Below are positions 1-6,830 of a stretch of DNA of 18,566 nucleotides, in pieces (position 1 is the stretch's first letter; each line of letters starts with the position of its first letter). The position numbers and the translations under genes were made by a program. A model generated the notes under the pieces. It ran no database searches. It had not been told where the DNA came from and worked only from the letters and a program-made list of their open reading frames with translations. The DNA is taken from contig DATNIC010000104.1 of NCBI GenBank assembly GCA_035604635.1, forward strand, positions 1 through 18,566, in the 5' to 3' direction. This DNA comes from DATNIC01 sp035604635 (GTDB taxonomy: Bacteria; Vulcanimicrobiota; Vulcanimicrobiia; Vulcanimicrobiales; Vulcanimicrobiaceae).

Positions 1-1116
1 CAGATAGACGGTCAGACGGCCGTGCCCGATTCGCAGACGATCGCCGGAGGCAGCGCCGAAGGCAGCCCCGATGAGCTGCGCGGATCCGTCCTGATATAAA
101 CCCGGCTCCGCGATGAAAATATCGCGATCAAGGGCTTGCGAAGCGAGGCGCAAAGCGATGTCACCTCGCGGCACTGCCACGAGCGTTGCATTTGTGGCGG
201 CCAGGTTCGGCTTCGCGGGTTCGAAATCGGGAATCTCGATCGGGTGCGCATCGTTAGCGCGGATCGCGCGTTCGAGCGGCTCCGGATCGACGGGGCCGAT
301 CGTTGCGACGTCGAGCGAGAGGTCCAATGCCTCAGCCAGCGCTGCTGCCTTGCGCACGAACGTCGCCGTCTCCGCAATCGGCGTGACGATCGCGAGCGCC
401 GTCGAGGTTTTCCCCGCGATTTGGACCGGGACCGTGAGATCGTCGAGGGTGCGCAGCATCAGCTCGCGCAGCATCGCTAAAGTTTGTTTGCGAAAGATGC
501 CGGCCTGCGCTCGATCGATGTCCGCATTTGGGACGATCTGCCCCAAACGCAGCCGCGTCTCGATCACCTCCGGGGCTACGTCGATCCCGACCACCTGATC
601 GGCTTCTTTGAGGAATGACATCGGGACGATCTCGCGGACCGGAAAGCCGATGATCTGTTCGGCAACCGGAGCGACGGTCTCGAGATGCTGGATGTTGAAC
701 GCCGTGAGGACGCTGATCCCGGCCTCGCGCAATGTCAACGCATCTTGCCAACGCTTGGCGTTGATCGAGCCGGGGAGATTCGTGTGAGCGAGTTCGTCGA
801 GGATGACCGCCGTTGGACGCATGTCGAGGGTCGCCTGGAGATCGAACTCTTCGAATCCTCGGCCGGCGATTTCGACTTTCCGCGGCGGAACGTGCGGAAA
901 GGTTGCGGCCATCTCATTCAGATCGGGTCGACTCTTCGTCTCGATCCAACCGATGACGACGCGCGCGCCCGCATCGCGCACGACGCGTGCCTCCTCCAGC
1001 ATGCGGCGCGTCTTTCCGGCACCCGGTGCGCTTGCGAGGAACACCGTCAGCCGCGGTTGGAAGCCCAGGTCCTCGAGGATGGCCTCCGCGGCAGGTCGTG
1101 TCTCGTGTTCTTTCAC
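1..1116 (-). CDS. kdpD: KdpD-like potassium/turgor sensor protein, N-terminal part (runs off left edge)
   Basis: The frame is open for 372 codons from a GTG at 1116 to the window edge, with an in-frame TAG 24 bases upstream of that GTG that bounds the start. The translation matches the KdpD sensor domain: Walker A SAPGAGKT (residues 29-36), Walker B region DELAHTN (107-113), the PGS...KRWQD segment just after it, and NIQHLE (141-146). About residues 225-370 look like a diverged Usp-type domain (starting near LTVPVQIAG). In the family this cytoplasmic module regulates the Kdp high-affinity potassium ATPase and, in full-length forms, precedes four membrane helices and a histidine kinase. Whether those follow here cannot be seen; short KdpD forms without a kinase are known. 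It is divergent from the histidine kinase at 1176, across a 59-base gap. No convincing Shine-Dalgarno precedes the GTG. Confidence 0.9.
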   Translation of the reverse strand, partial: MKEHETRPAAEAILEDLGFQPRLTVFLASAPGAGKTRRMLEEARVVRDAGARVVIGWIETKSRPDLNEMAATFPHVPPRKVEIAGRGFEEFDLQATLDMRPTAVILDELAHTNLPGSINAKRWQDALTLREAGISVLTAFNIQHLETVAPVAEQIIGFPVREIVPMSFLKEADQVVGIDVAPEVIETRLRLGQIVPNADIDRAQAGIFRKQTLAMLRELMLRTLDDLTVPVQIAGKTSTALAIVTPIAETATFVRKAAALAEALDLSLDVATIGPVDPEPLERAIRANDAHPIEIPDFEPAKPNLAATNATLVAVPRGDIALRLASQALDRDIFIAEPGLYQDGSAQLIGAAFGAASGDRLRIGHGRLTVYL

Positions 1117-1175
1117 CCGTAAGCTATTCGCGTCGCGCTAGGGGTTGACCGTTCGCAGTACCGAAGCCACAACGC

Positions 1176-2774
1176 GTGAGCCCCCGGTACATACCCGCGA
1201 TCTGCGTGGCGCTGATGTTGGGAGCATTCGGAGTCGACCTCGCGACGCCGCAGCTCTTGGTCGCAGCGATACTCTTCGACGTGCCGATCGTCTTGAGCAG
1301 CTTCACGGGAGAGCGGCGGTTCACGATGGGGCTCGTCGTCGCAGCGCTCCTCGCAAATGCGATCGCCGGCTACGTCAACGGCGTGCAAGATAACTATCAT
1401 TGGGATGCCATCGGCATCGGCGACCGCTTTCTCTCGGCTGCGTCGATCTTGCTCGTGGGATTTCTGAGCGTCGGTACGCAGCAAAACGCGCTGCGCGTCG
1501 GTGAGCTCGCGGCGAGGCAGCGACAGGCGCAGCGAGAGAGTTCCTTGCGCCGTGCGATCGATGCGATGCGCTCTTCGATCAATCCCGAGTACGTGCAGCG
1601 AACGATCGTTCGCGAATCCGTCCTGGCCCTCGACGCCGACATGGCGGCGTTCTTCAACGCGCCGTCGGAAGCGCGCGTCGCTGAAACCCTGAAATATGCG
1701 CGCGGCGGTCCCGACGTGGATGTCCAGCAAGACCGTCCGCCGCCGGAGCTCCTTTCCCTGGTCGCGCGTACGCAAGGCGAAGAAGACGTCGTCTCGCTCA
1801 CCCGCGGCGATGCCTTCGGGCGGCTCATCCTCGATACGCTTGAGGCGGACTATGCTTTGGCTGCGCCGCTCATCGATCGCAGCCACAACTTCGGCGTGCT
1901 CGTCGTCGCCCGACACGATCCGTCGCCGCCGTTCGACGCGGAGCTCCGCGCGGCGATGCGCTCTTTCGTCGATCAAGCCAGCGTCGCGCTATCACAGGCG
2001 ACCCTCTTCGTGCAACTTGCCGAGAAGAATGAGGAATTTGCCGCCGCAAATCGCGCTTTAGCTGCGCGCAGCGGCGTCATTCGCGACATCGTGTACGCGC
2101 TCTCGCACGACCTGCGGACGCCGCTCTCGGCGGCACGGATGACGATTCGCCAGGCGTTGGACGGCGCGTTCGGTCCGCTGCCCGACGCCTATCGCGAGAT
2201 TCTGCGCCAGAGCTTGGCCTCGAATGAGGAGTTGCAGCGTCTGGCAGAGACGTTGCTCTTGGTCGCACGCTACGAATCCGGCGAGCAGTCGCACGAGCGC
2301 GAGCCGGTCGACCTCGCCGCGTTGGCGCACTCGGTCCTAACCGAGACGCAGCCGTTGTGGGCTTCGAAACGGATCACGGCCTTGGTGCGCGTCGAACTTG
2401 CGGGGGCTTCCGCGGATGTCATCGGCGATGAAGGCGAGCTGCGGCGCGCCCTCATCAATCTGGTCGCGAATGCGATGACGTGGACGCCGGAGAACGGAAG
2501 GATCGAAATCGTCTTAGAGCCCCGCGACGAACAGGTGGAGATAAAAGTGCTCGACGACGGCTTCGGCGTCCCCGAGGCGATGCGGCCTTCTTTGTTCGGC
2601 CGGTTCGTTGCCAGCGAGGCGCGTCGCGGGGCCGGCTCGGGCCTCGGGCTCTACATCGTTCGGCGGATCGTCGAGGGCCACGGCGGGCGCGTGAGCTACG
2701 CGCCGCGCGAGCCGCACGGCAGCGTCTTTACGATCGAGCTGCCGCGCGCCGCCGGAGTCCGCGTCGGTGGCTAA
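1176..2774 (+). CDS. Membrane-bound sensor histidine kinase (4 TM, GAF-like, HisKA, HATPase)
   Basis: This is a 532-residue protein from a GTG start. The N-terminus has about four hydrophobic helices (roughly residues 5-20, 27-42, 49-66, 84-100). A GAF-like region spans about 130-285 (ends in FVDQASVALSQATLF), then a short coiled coil. The HisKA H-box SHDLRTPLS places the phosphorylated histidine at His311. The ATPase domain has an N-box with Asn432, a G1 box DDGFG from about Asp460, and a G2 box GAGSGLGLYIV. It should autophosphorylate at the membrane and pass phosphate to the regulator encoded next. Its stop overlaps the regulator start by 8 bases, which implies translational coupling. The ligand is unknown; a link to potassium is only suggested by the divergent kdpD-like gene. 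Confidence 0.93.
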   Translation: MSPRYIPAICVALMLGAFGVDLATPQLLVAAILFDVPIVLSSFTGERRFTMGLVVAALLANAIAGYVNGVQDNYHWDAIGIGDRFLSAASILLVGFLSVGTQQNALRVGELAARQRQAQRESSLRRAIDAMRSSINPEYVQRTIVRESVLALDADMAAFFNAPSEARVAETLKYARGGPDVDVQQDRPPPELLSLVARTQGEEDVVSLTRGDAFGRLILDTLEADYALAAPLIDRSHNFGVLVVARHDPSPPFDAELRAAMRSFVDQASVALSQATLFVQLAEKNEEFAAANRALAARSGVIRDIVYALSHDLRTPLSAARMTIRQALDGAFGPLPDAYREILRQSLASNEELQRLAETLLLVARYESGEQSHEREPVDLAALAHSVLTETQPLWASKRITALVRVELAGASADVIGDEGELRRALINLVANAMTWTPENGRIEIVLEPRDEQVEIKVLDDGFGVPEAMRPSLFGRFVASEARRGAGSGLGLYIVRRIVEGHGGRVSYAPREPHGSVFTIELPRAAGVRVGG

Positions 2775-3414
2775 TAAGAAATATCGCGTCGTCCTCGTTG
2801 AAGATCACGCGCTCACGCGCGCCGGCCTGCGCACGGCTCTCGGGGCGGACGAGCAGATCGAGGTCGTCGGCGAAGCTGAAGACGGATTGAGCGGCGTCGC
2901 CGAGATCGAACGGACGAAACCCGACGTTGCCGTCGTCGACATCGGGTTGCCGGCCATCGATGGAATCGAATTGACGCGGCGCGTGCGCGCCGCCGTCCCG
3001 CAAACGCGTATCGTCATCCTGACGATGCATGACCTCGACAGCGAGATCATGGCGGCGCTCGCGGCAGGCGCCGATGCGTATTGCGTCAAGGCCTCCGAGC
3101 CCAGCGGCGTGATCACCGCGGTGAAAGTCGTCGCCGAAGGCGGCGCCTACTTCGATCCAAACATCGCGCACGTCGTGTTGCGCGCCTTGGGCTCTGCGAA
3201 GCTGCCGGCGCCGCCCCAAGAGTCGCCGCTCACGCCGCGCGAGCTCGAAATACTGCGGCTCATTGCAGACGGGACCGGAAATCAAGAGATTGCCGACCGC
3301 CTTCACCTTGGTTTGGGGACGGTCAAGGGCCACATTCGCGACATCCTCGAGAAGATGTCCGCTAGCGATCGCACGCAGGCTGCGGTACTGGCGCTGCGGC
3401 GCGGCTTGATCTAA
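2767..3414 (+). CDS. NarL/LuxR-family response regulator
   Basis: This 215-residue protein starts at GTG 2767, inside the end of the kinase gene. The receiver domain (about 6-125) has the acidic pair Glu12-Asp13, the phosphoacceptor Asp58 in VVDIGLP, the switch Thr86 in ILTMHD and Lys108 in YCVKAS. A linker follows, then a LuxR-type helix-turn-helix from LTPRELEILRLIADG to the C-terminus, with the recognition-helix segment GTVKGHIRDIL. Length and layout are normal for the NarL class. It is the likely partner of the overlapping histidine kinase and should bind DNA when phosphorylated; targets are not evident here. The stop codon abuts the stop of the convergent small membrane gene (3414/3415). 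Confidence 0.95.
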   Translation: MANKKYRVVLVEDHALTRAGLRTALGADEQIEVVGEAEDGLSGVAEIERTKPDVAVVDIGLPAIDGIELTRRVRAAVPQTRIVILTMHDLDSEIMAALAAGADAYCVKASEPSGVITAVKVVAEGGAYFDPNIAHVVLRALGSAKLPAPPQESPLTPRELEILRLIADGTGNQEIADRLHLGLGTVKGHIRDILEKMSASDRTQAAVLALRRGLI

Positions 3415-3561
3415 CTAGTTGCGGGCGGTTTGGTGGTGTGCGAGCGTGACGTGGTCGTGGCCGACAAAAGTCGTACCGTACCAGGTCATCGCGGCGACGA
3501 TCGCCAGCGTGGAGAGCGCCTTCCAGACGATGAGCAGCGGCGTGTTTTCGGATTGGGACAT
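3415..3561 (-). CDS. Small single-pass membrane protein
   Basis: The ATG at 3561 gives 48 residues: a short polar N-terminus (MSQSENTP), one clear hydrophobic helix (about residues 8-31, with a central LSTLAIVAAMTWYG), and a His-rich polar tail (GHDHVTLAHHQ). Longer in-frame starts exist at ATG 3570 and GTG 3597, and none has a good Shine-Dalgarno. I favour 3561 because the residues added by longer starts look unconstrained. Support for a real gene is the helix with a sensible tail and the stop codon placed exactly against the stop of the response regulator, as at the other tight convergent junctions of this window. No family is recognised and no function is assigned. A chance ORF remains possible. 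Confidence 0.5.
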   Translation of the reverse strand: MSQSENTPLLIVWKALSTLAIVAAMTWYGTTFVGHDHVTLAHHQTARN

Positions 3562-3667
3562 GATATTCATGATACCGCATATAAGGGCGAAATACACTTA
3601 AAAGTTGCAAGTCATTCTTAATACTGTTTGAACGAAATTTCCGCCATGGGGCTAGAAGAGAGAAGCT

Positions 3668-4255
3668 ATGGTGAATGCGGAGCAGATCAAGAGCCGCAAG
3701 CGGCCGCGCGGAATGCCGTTTCGGATCCAAAAACTGGGGCACGTCGTCCTCAACGTCACGAACCTCGAGAAGTCGGTGGACTTCTACACGCAAGTCTTGG
3801 GCTTTGCGGTCTCCGACGTCTATCCTGAAGACATGGTCCCGGGCGGCATGGTCTTCATGCGCTATAACGCCGACCATCACGGCGTCGCCGTCGTCGGTTC
3901 AATGAAGGAACCCTCGCGCAGCGTCGAGCTCAATCACATGGCCTTCGAGGTCGGCACGCTCGACGAAGTCGTCCGCGCGCGCAATCATTTGCGCGAGCAC
4001 AACGTCCAGATCGATTTCGAAGGTCGCCGGCGCGCCGGCGCCCAGATCGCCGTCGAGTTCCGCGATCCCGACGGGCACCGGCTCGAGATCTACTGGAACG
4101 TCGACCAAGTCGGAACCGACGGCTACACGCGTCCGGCGGAAGAGTGGAAGTGGGCGCACACGCTCGAGGAAGCGATCGCCGATCCCGTTCGCGGGCAAGA
4201 CACGACGCTCCACGATCCTGCGCTCTTGGGGAACGGAGCGTCGAAGAAGGCTTAG
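3668..4255 (+). CDS. VOC-family (glyoxalase/extradiol dioxygenase-like) metalloprotein
   Basis: This 195-residue protein starts at ATG 3668 behind a purine-rich stretch (AGAAGAGAGAAG). It has the vicinal-oxygen-chelate pattern: GHVVLNVTNLEKSVDFYTQVLGF (His25), NHMAFEV (His90) and DPDGHRLEIYW (Glu140). These three would form the 2-His-1-carboxylate metal site of type I extradiol dioxygenases. The spacing fits two babb modules in about 150 residues, followed by a tail of about 50 residues rich in acidic residues and Trp (EEWKWAHTLEEA). Cytoplasmic. The likely role is ring cleavage of a catecholic substrate, though glyoxalase-type isomerase or resistance members share the fold, so the substrate is open. 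The stop overlaps the stop of the convergent TrkA gene by 4 bases. Confidence 0.85.
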   Translation: MVNAEQIKSRKRPRGMPFRIQKLGHVVLNVTNLEKSVDFYTQVLGFAVSDVYPEDMVPGGMVFMRYNADHHGVAVVGSMKEPSRSVELNHMAFEVGTLDEVVRARNHLREHNVQIDFEGRRRAGAQIAVEFRDPDGHRLEIYWNVDQVGTDGYTRPAEEWKWAHTLEEAIADPVRGQDTTLHDPALLGNGASKKA

Positions 4256-4938
4256 TTCGAGTGGACGCCGTTCGTGAGAAAGGCGGTCCGAATCGCTTGG
4301 AGCGCGCCGCGTTGCGCCATTGCGATCACGCCGTCCCCGGCCCGTAAGACCGTGTCCCCGTTGGGGATCAGCAGCTCGCCTGACGCGCGCTCGACCGCGA
4401 CGATCACGGAATTGCGTGGGAGCGCGAGCTCGGCGATGCGCTTGGACTCGGCGGGCGAGTCTTTCGTCACCGCGAGTTTCACGAGCTCGAGCTCGCCCTT
4501 GCCCAAGGTCGCGATCGAGGCGAGATCTCGCGCATTGACTTGCTCGTCGATGACGCCCAGGATGATCTCGGTTGAGGAGATCGCGGTCACCGGATCGTTC
4601 GTATCGATCGACTCGAAGATGAGCTTGTTCTTCGGATTGTTCACGCGGGCGATGCAACGTGCCTTCGACTGCTTCTTCGCGATCAAGCAGACGACGAGAT
4701 TGTCCTCGTCGTCGCCCGTGTCCGCGACGACGACGTCGGCCCGCGCGATCCCGGCTTGCGAAAGGACGACCGGATCGCAGCCGTCGCCGACGATTGCGAC
4801 GTCGGTCTCGAGCATGTTCGTCATCATCTGCGCCTTCTTCGGGTCTTTCTCGATGACGACGACTTCGTGATCTTCTTTCAAGAGTGCGCGCGTCAGGTAC
4901 GCTCCGACTTTGCCGCCGCCGACGATGAGGACGAACAC
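4252..4938 (-). CDS. trkA: TrkA-type potassium uptake regulator (RCK_N + RCK_C), second gene of the pair
   Basis: This 228-residue protein begins at GTG 4938, one base after the stop of the upstream paralogue. The N-terminal Rossmann domain shows LIVGGGKVG at residues 4-12 (GxGxxG nucleotide loop), the acidic end of strand 2 (VVVIEKDP) and GDGCDPVVL, the usual RCK_N signature. A C-terminal TrkA_C/RCK_C domain covers about 140-220 (VKLAVTKDSPAESKRIAEL, then LLIPNGDTVLRAGDGVIAMA). Such proteins form cytoplasmic rings on TrkH/KtrB-type potassium channels and gate them through bound nucleotide. No channel subunit gene lies in the window. The tandem arrangement resembles the actinobacterial ceoB/ceoC pairs. 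It is co-transcribed with the upstream gene by spacing. Confidence 0.92.
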   Translation of the reverse strand: MFVLIVGGGKVGAYLTRALLKEDHEVVVIEKDPKKAQMMTNMLETDVAIVGDGCDPVVLSQAGIARADVVVADTGDDEDNLVVCLIAKKQSKARCIARVNNPKNKLIFESIDTNDPVTAISSTEIILGVIDEQVNARDLASIATLGKGELELVKLAVTKDSPAESKRIAELALPRNSVIVAVERASGELLIPNGDTVLRAGDGVIAMAQRGALQAIRTAFLTNGVHSN

Positions 4939-4939
4939 G

Positions 4940-5614
4940 TTACGCGGTCAGCTTCGCGGCCGGAGCCGTCGCGGCGAACATCCGGCCGAAATCAGAGAGC
5001 GCCTCAGGTGCGACGATCGCTTTGATCTCATCGCCCACGCGCAGCGCTTCATCGGCTTTGGGGATGAACACATCGTCGTCGCGGCGGATCGCCGGAATGG
5101 TGATCAGGCCGTCGCGCTCGATGTCGCGGAGCCGCTTCCCGCTCTCGCTCGCGGCCACGGTCGCGGTGAGCGTCAAGAGCTTGCCGTAGTCGAAGCTCGG
5201 GGCGGTCGCAAAGGGCGACTCGCTCAGCCGGTCGCGAATCATCTGTGCGCCGACCGTCGTCGGGCAGACGGTCTCGATCCCGAGCTCGCGATACATCTGG
5301 CCGCGCGGCGGATCGTAAATGCGCGCGACGATCTTCTTGATTTTGAACATGCGCTGCGCGATGAGCGCCGCCATGACGTTCCGGTTGTCGCCGTCGGTGA
5401 CGGCGACAAAGCCGTCGGCCGTCTCGGCACCGGCCCGTTTGAGGACGTCGTAGTCGATCCCGGTCCCGACTTCGACCTGTCCGGCAAACCGGTTGCCCAG
5501 GCGCTTAAACGAGGCGGGATTTTCATCCACGACGGTAACGTCGTGTTTCTCCGCCACCAGCAGCTTGGCAAGCGTCGAACCGACTCGACCGCACCCCACG
5601 ATGATGTACTTCAT
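4940..5614 (-). CDS. trkA: TrkA-type potassium uptake regulator (RCK_N + RCK_C), first gene of the pair
   Basis: This 224-residue protein starts at ATG 5614. The nucleotide loop is IIVGCGRVG (residues 4-12), followed by VTVVDENP at the end of the second strand and GTGIDYDVLKRAG, the RCK_N pattern. The region after about residue 135 is an RCK_C domain (TVAASESGKRLRDIE, then FIPKADEALRVGDEIKAIV). It is a diverged paralogue of the gene directly downstream, and the two probably act together as hetero-oligomeric gating subunits of a potassium channel encoded elsewhere. Upstream lies a 129-base gap before tRNA-Pro on the other strand, which must hold the promoter of this pair; I see no clear -35/-10 set there. 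The Shine-Dalgarno (GGCGG about 5 bases from ATG) is weak. Confidence 0.92.
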   Translation of the reverse strand: MKYIIVGCGRVGSTLAKLLVAEKHDVTVVDENPASFKRLGNRFAGQVEVGTGIDYDVLKRAGAETADGFVAVTDGDNRNVMAALIAQRMFKIKKIVARIYDPPRGQMYRELGIETVCPTTVGAQMIRDRLSESPFATAPSFDYGKLLTLTATVAASESGKRLRDIERDGLITIPAIRRDDDVFIPKADEALRVGDEIKAIVAPEALSDFGRMFAATAPAAKLTA

Positions 5615-5743
5615 CTATGCCGCCGGACCCAATTTGACACCCTCTACCTTTTCCCCGGCAGGAGGGGCCCCAGGCCATCAGAACTTCAGAACCTTTGTCC
5701 ACAATAGAGGCCGTTGACTGCACGGACAGCCGGCCAAAAACGA

Positions 5744-5820
5744 CGGGGCGTAGCTCAGCTTGGTAGAGCGCTGCGTTCGGGACGCAGAGGTCACAGGTTC
5801 AAATCCTGCCGCCCCGACCA
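5744..5820 (+). tRNA. tRNA-Pro (anticodon CGG)
   Basis: This is a 77-base tRNA with the CCA encoded. The acceptor stem CGGGGCG pairs perfectly with CGCCCCG. The D-arm contains AGCTCAGCTTGGTAGAGC. The anticodon stem CTGCG/CGCAG encloses loop TTCGGGA, giving anticodon CGG at 5778-5780. The T-arm CAGG-TTCAAAT-CCTG has a normal T-loop. It reads CCG codons, frequent in this GC-rich DNA. The next gene starts 24 bases downstream, so it may be co-transcribed with the Clp N-domain/uvrC run. Confidence 0.97.
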
Positions 5821-5844
5821 TCCTGGCAAGCTGGCGGAACGATC

Positions 5845-6243
5845 GTGTTCTCTAGGTTCAGTCCCGCGGCGCGCCGCGTGCTGCGCGCGGCCGAGCAAGA
5901 ATGCCGCAACCACAATCATTACTACGTAGGGGCCGAGCATATGCTTTTTGCGCTCCTCGAAGAGCACGATCCGGACGTTGAGGCGCGTCTCACCGCCTTG
6001 GCGGTCGACGTCAGCGACGTTCACGCCAACGTCAAGCGCGCGCTCGGGACCGGCGAAGATCGTATGTGGGAAGGGATTCTCGTGACGCCGCGCGTGCGAA
6101 AGATCGTGAAAATCGCGGAGGAGCGCGCCGGCGAAACATTGATCCAACCGGTCGATCTGCTCGACGCGATCCGCAGCGAAGGCGGCGGGATGGCGGCCGA
6201 GATCCTGGCGCGAGCCGAAGGCGGGACCAAGTGGGCGGTCTGA
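5845..6243 (+). CDS. Stand-alone Clp N-domain protein (ClpC2-like)
   Basis: From GTG 5845 this encodes 132 residues that resemble only the N-terminal domain of ClpC/ClpA ATPases. Repeat 1 is FSRFSPAARRVLRAA... with HYYVGAEHMLFALLEE (about residues 2-65). Repeat 2 is VTPRVRKIVKIAEERA... with IQPVDLLDAIRSEGGGMAAEIL (about 79-125). There is no Walker A motif or AAA module, and the frame closes 13 bases inside the next gene. In the family this double repeat binds substrates, adaptors or phosphoarginine, and mycobacterial ClpC2 is a similar stand-alone form. A role as adaptor, decoy or competitor for a Clp protease is therefore inferred. It follows tRNA-Pro by 24 bases and leads a run through dedA and uvrC. 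Confidence 0.85.
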   Translation: MFSRFSPAARRVLRAAEQECRNHNHYYVGAEHMLFALLEEHDPDVEARLTALAVDVSDVHANVKRALGTGEDRMWEGILVTPRVRKIVKIAEERAGETLIQPVDLLDAIRSEGGGMAAEILARAEGGTKWAV

Positions 6244-6830
6244 GCAGCTCGCTGGTCGACCTGATCCATCACGCCGGCTACGCCGGCCTTTTCGTCGTTA
6301 TGGCGCTCGGGAATATGGGGATGCCGGTCGGGACCGAGATCGTATTGCCGACTGCGGGGGCGCTCGCCGCCCAGGGCCACTTGAGCAGTTGGGTCGTCGT
6401 CGCCCTCGTCGCGACCCTGGGCGAGGTCGTCGGCGGCTTCATCCTTTATTTGGTCGGTTATTACGGAGGGGAGCCGTTCGTCCACCGCTATGGGAAGTAC
6501 GTATTCTTCCGTGAGCACGAGCTCGCTCGAGTTCACGGCTTCTACGCCCGGTATGGGAAGAAGACGGTCTTCATTTGCCGCTTCGTCCCGTTCGTCCGCG
6601 GCGTCGCCGCGTTCCCAGCCGGCCTCTCGCGGATGCCCAAGCGGTACTTCATCACCTACACGTTGGCCGGCTCCGCGATCTTCTGCTTCGCCCTGGCCTA
6701 CTTGGGCCAAGCGCTCGGGCAGAACCTCGACACGGTGCTCCCGGCGATCCACCGCTTCTCGCTCGTGATTGCAGCCGCCGTCCTCGTCGCGATTGTTATG
6801 GTGGTGTGGCTCAAGATGGTGCGACGCTAA
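6231..6830 (+). CDS. DedA-family inner-membrane protein
   Basis: A GTG at 6231 gives 199 residues, the normal DedA length. The open frame extends further upstream, but that part lies over the Clp N-domain gene and shows no membrane segment. Family marks are GNMGMPVGTEIVLPTAGALAA (residues 27-47, with Glu36), the glycine-rich GEVVGGFILYLVGYYGG, and FICRFVPFVRGVAAFPAG with Arg117 and Arg123, the conserved arginine pair. A final hydrophobic helix ends with a basic VWLKMVRR. DedA proteins are membrane transporters or lipid scramblases (undecaprenyl phosphate recycling in some members) that support envelope integrity. The start overlaps the preceding gene by 13 bases, and the end overlaps uvrC by 25 bases. 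Confidence 0.9.
   Translation: MGGLSSSLVDLIHHAGYAGLFVVMALGNMGMPVGTEIVLPTAGALAAQGHLSSWVVVALVATLGEVVGGFILYLVGYYGGEPFVHRYGKYVFFREHELARVHGFYARYGKKTVFICRFVPFVRGVAAFPAGLSRMPKRYFITYTLAGSAIFCFALAYLGQALGQNLDTVLPAIHRFSLVIAAAVLVAIVMVVWLKMVRR

Noticed and set aside
1113..1976. Minus-strand open frame opposite the histidine kinase
   Set aside because: Composition is dominated by Arg, Asp and Glu with no motif, and it lies under the membrane and GAF-like part of a well supported kinase.
5634..5639. Perfect TTGACA on the plus strand as a promoter for tRNA-Pro
   Set aside because: No -10-like hexamer lies 16-18 bases downstream, where the sequence is GC-rich, so the match is probably chance.
4910..5707. 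Plus-strand open frame opposite the first TrkA gene
   Set aside because: It mirrors a gene with a clear nucleotide-binding loop, and its own translation shows no domain.
6575..6805. Upstream extension of the uvrC frame
   Set aside because: The added residues are a frame-shifted reading of dedA, rich in Arg, and UvrC proteins begin about 15-25 residues before the PGVY motif, which fits GTG 6806.
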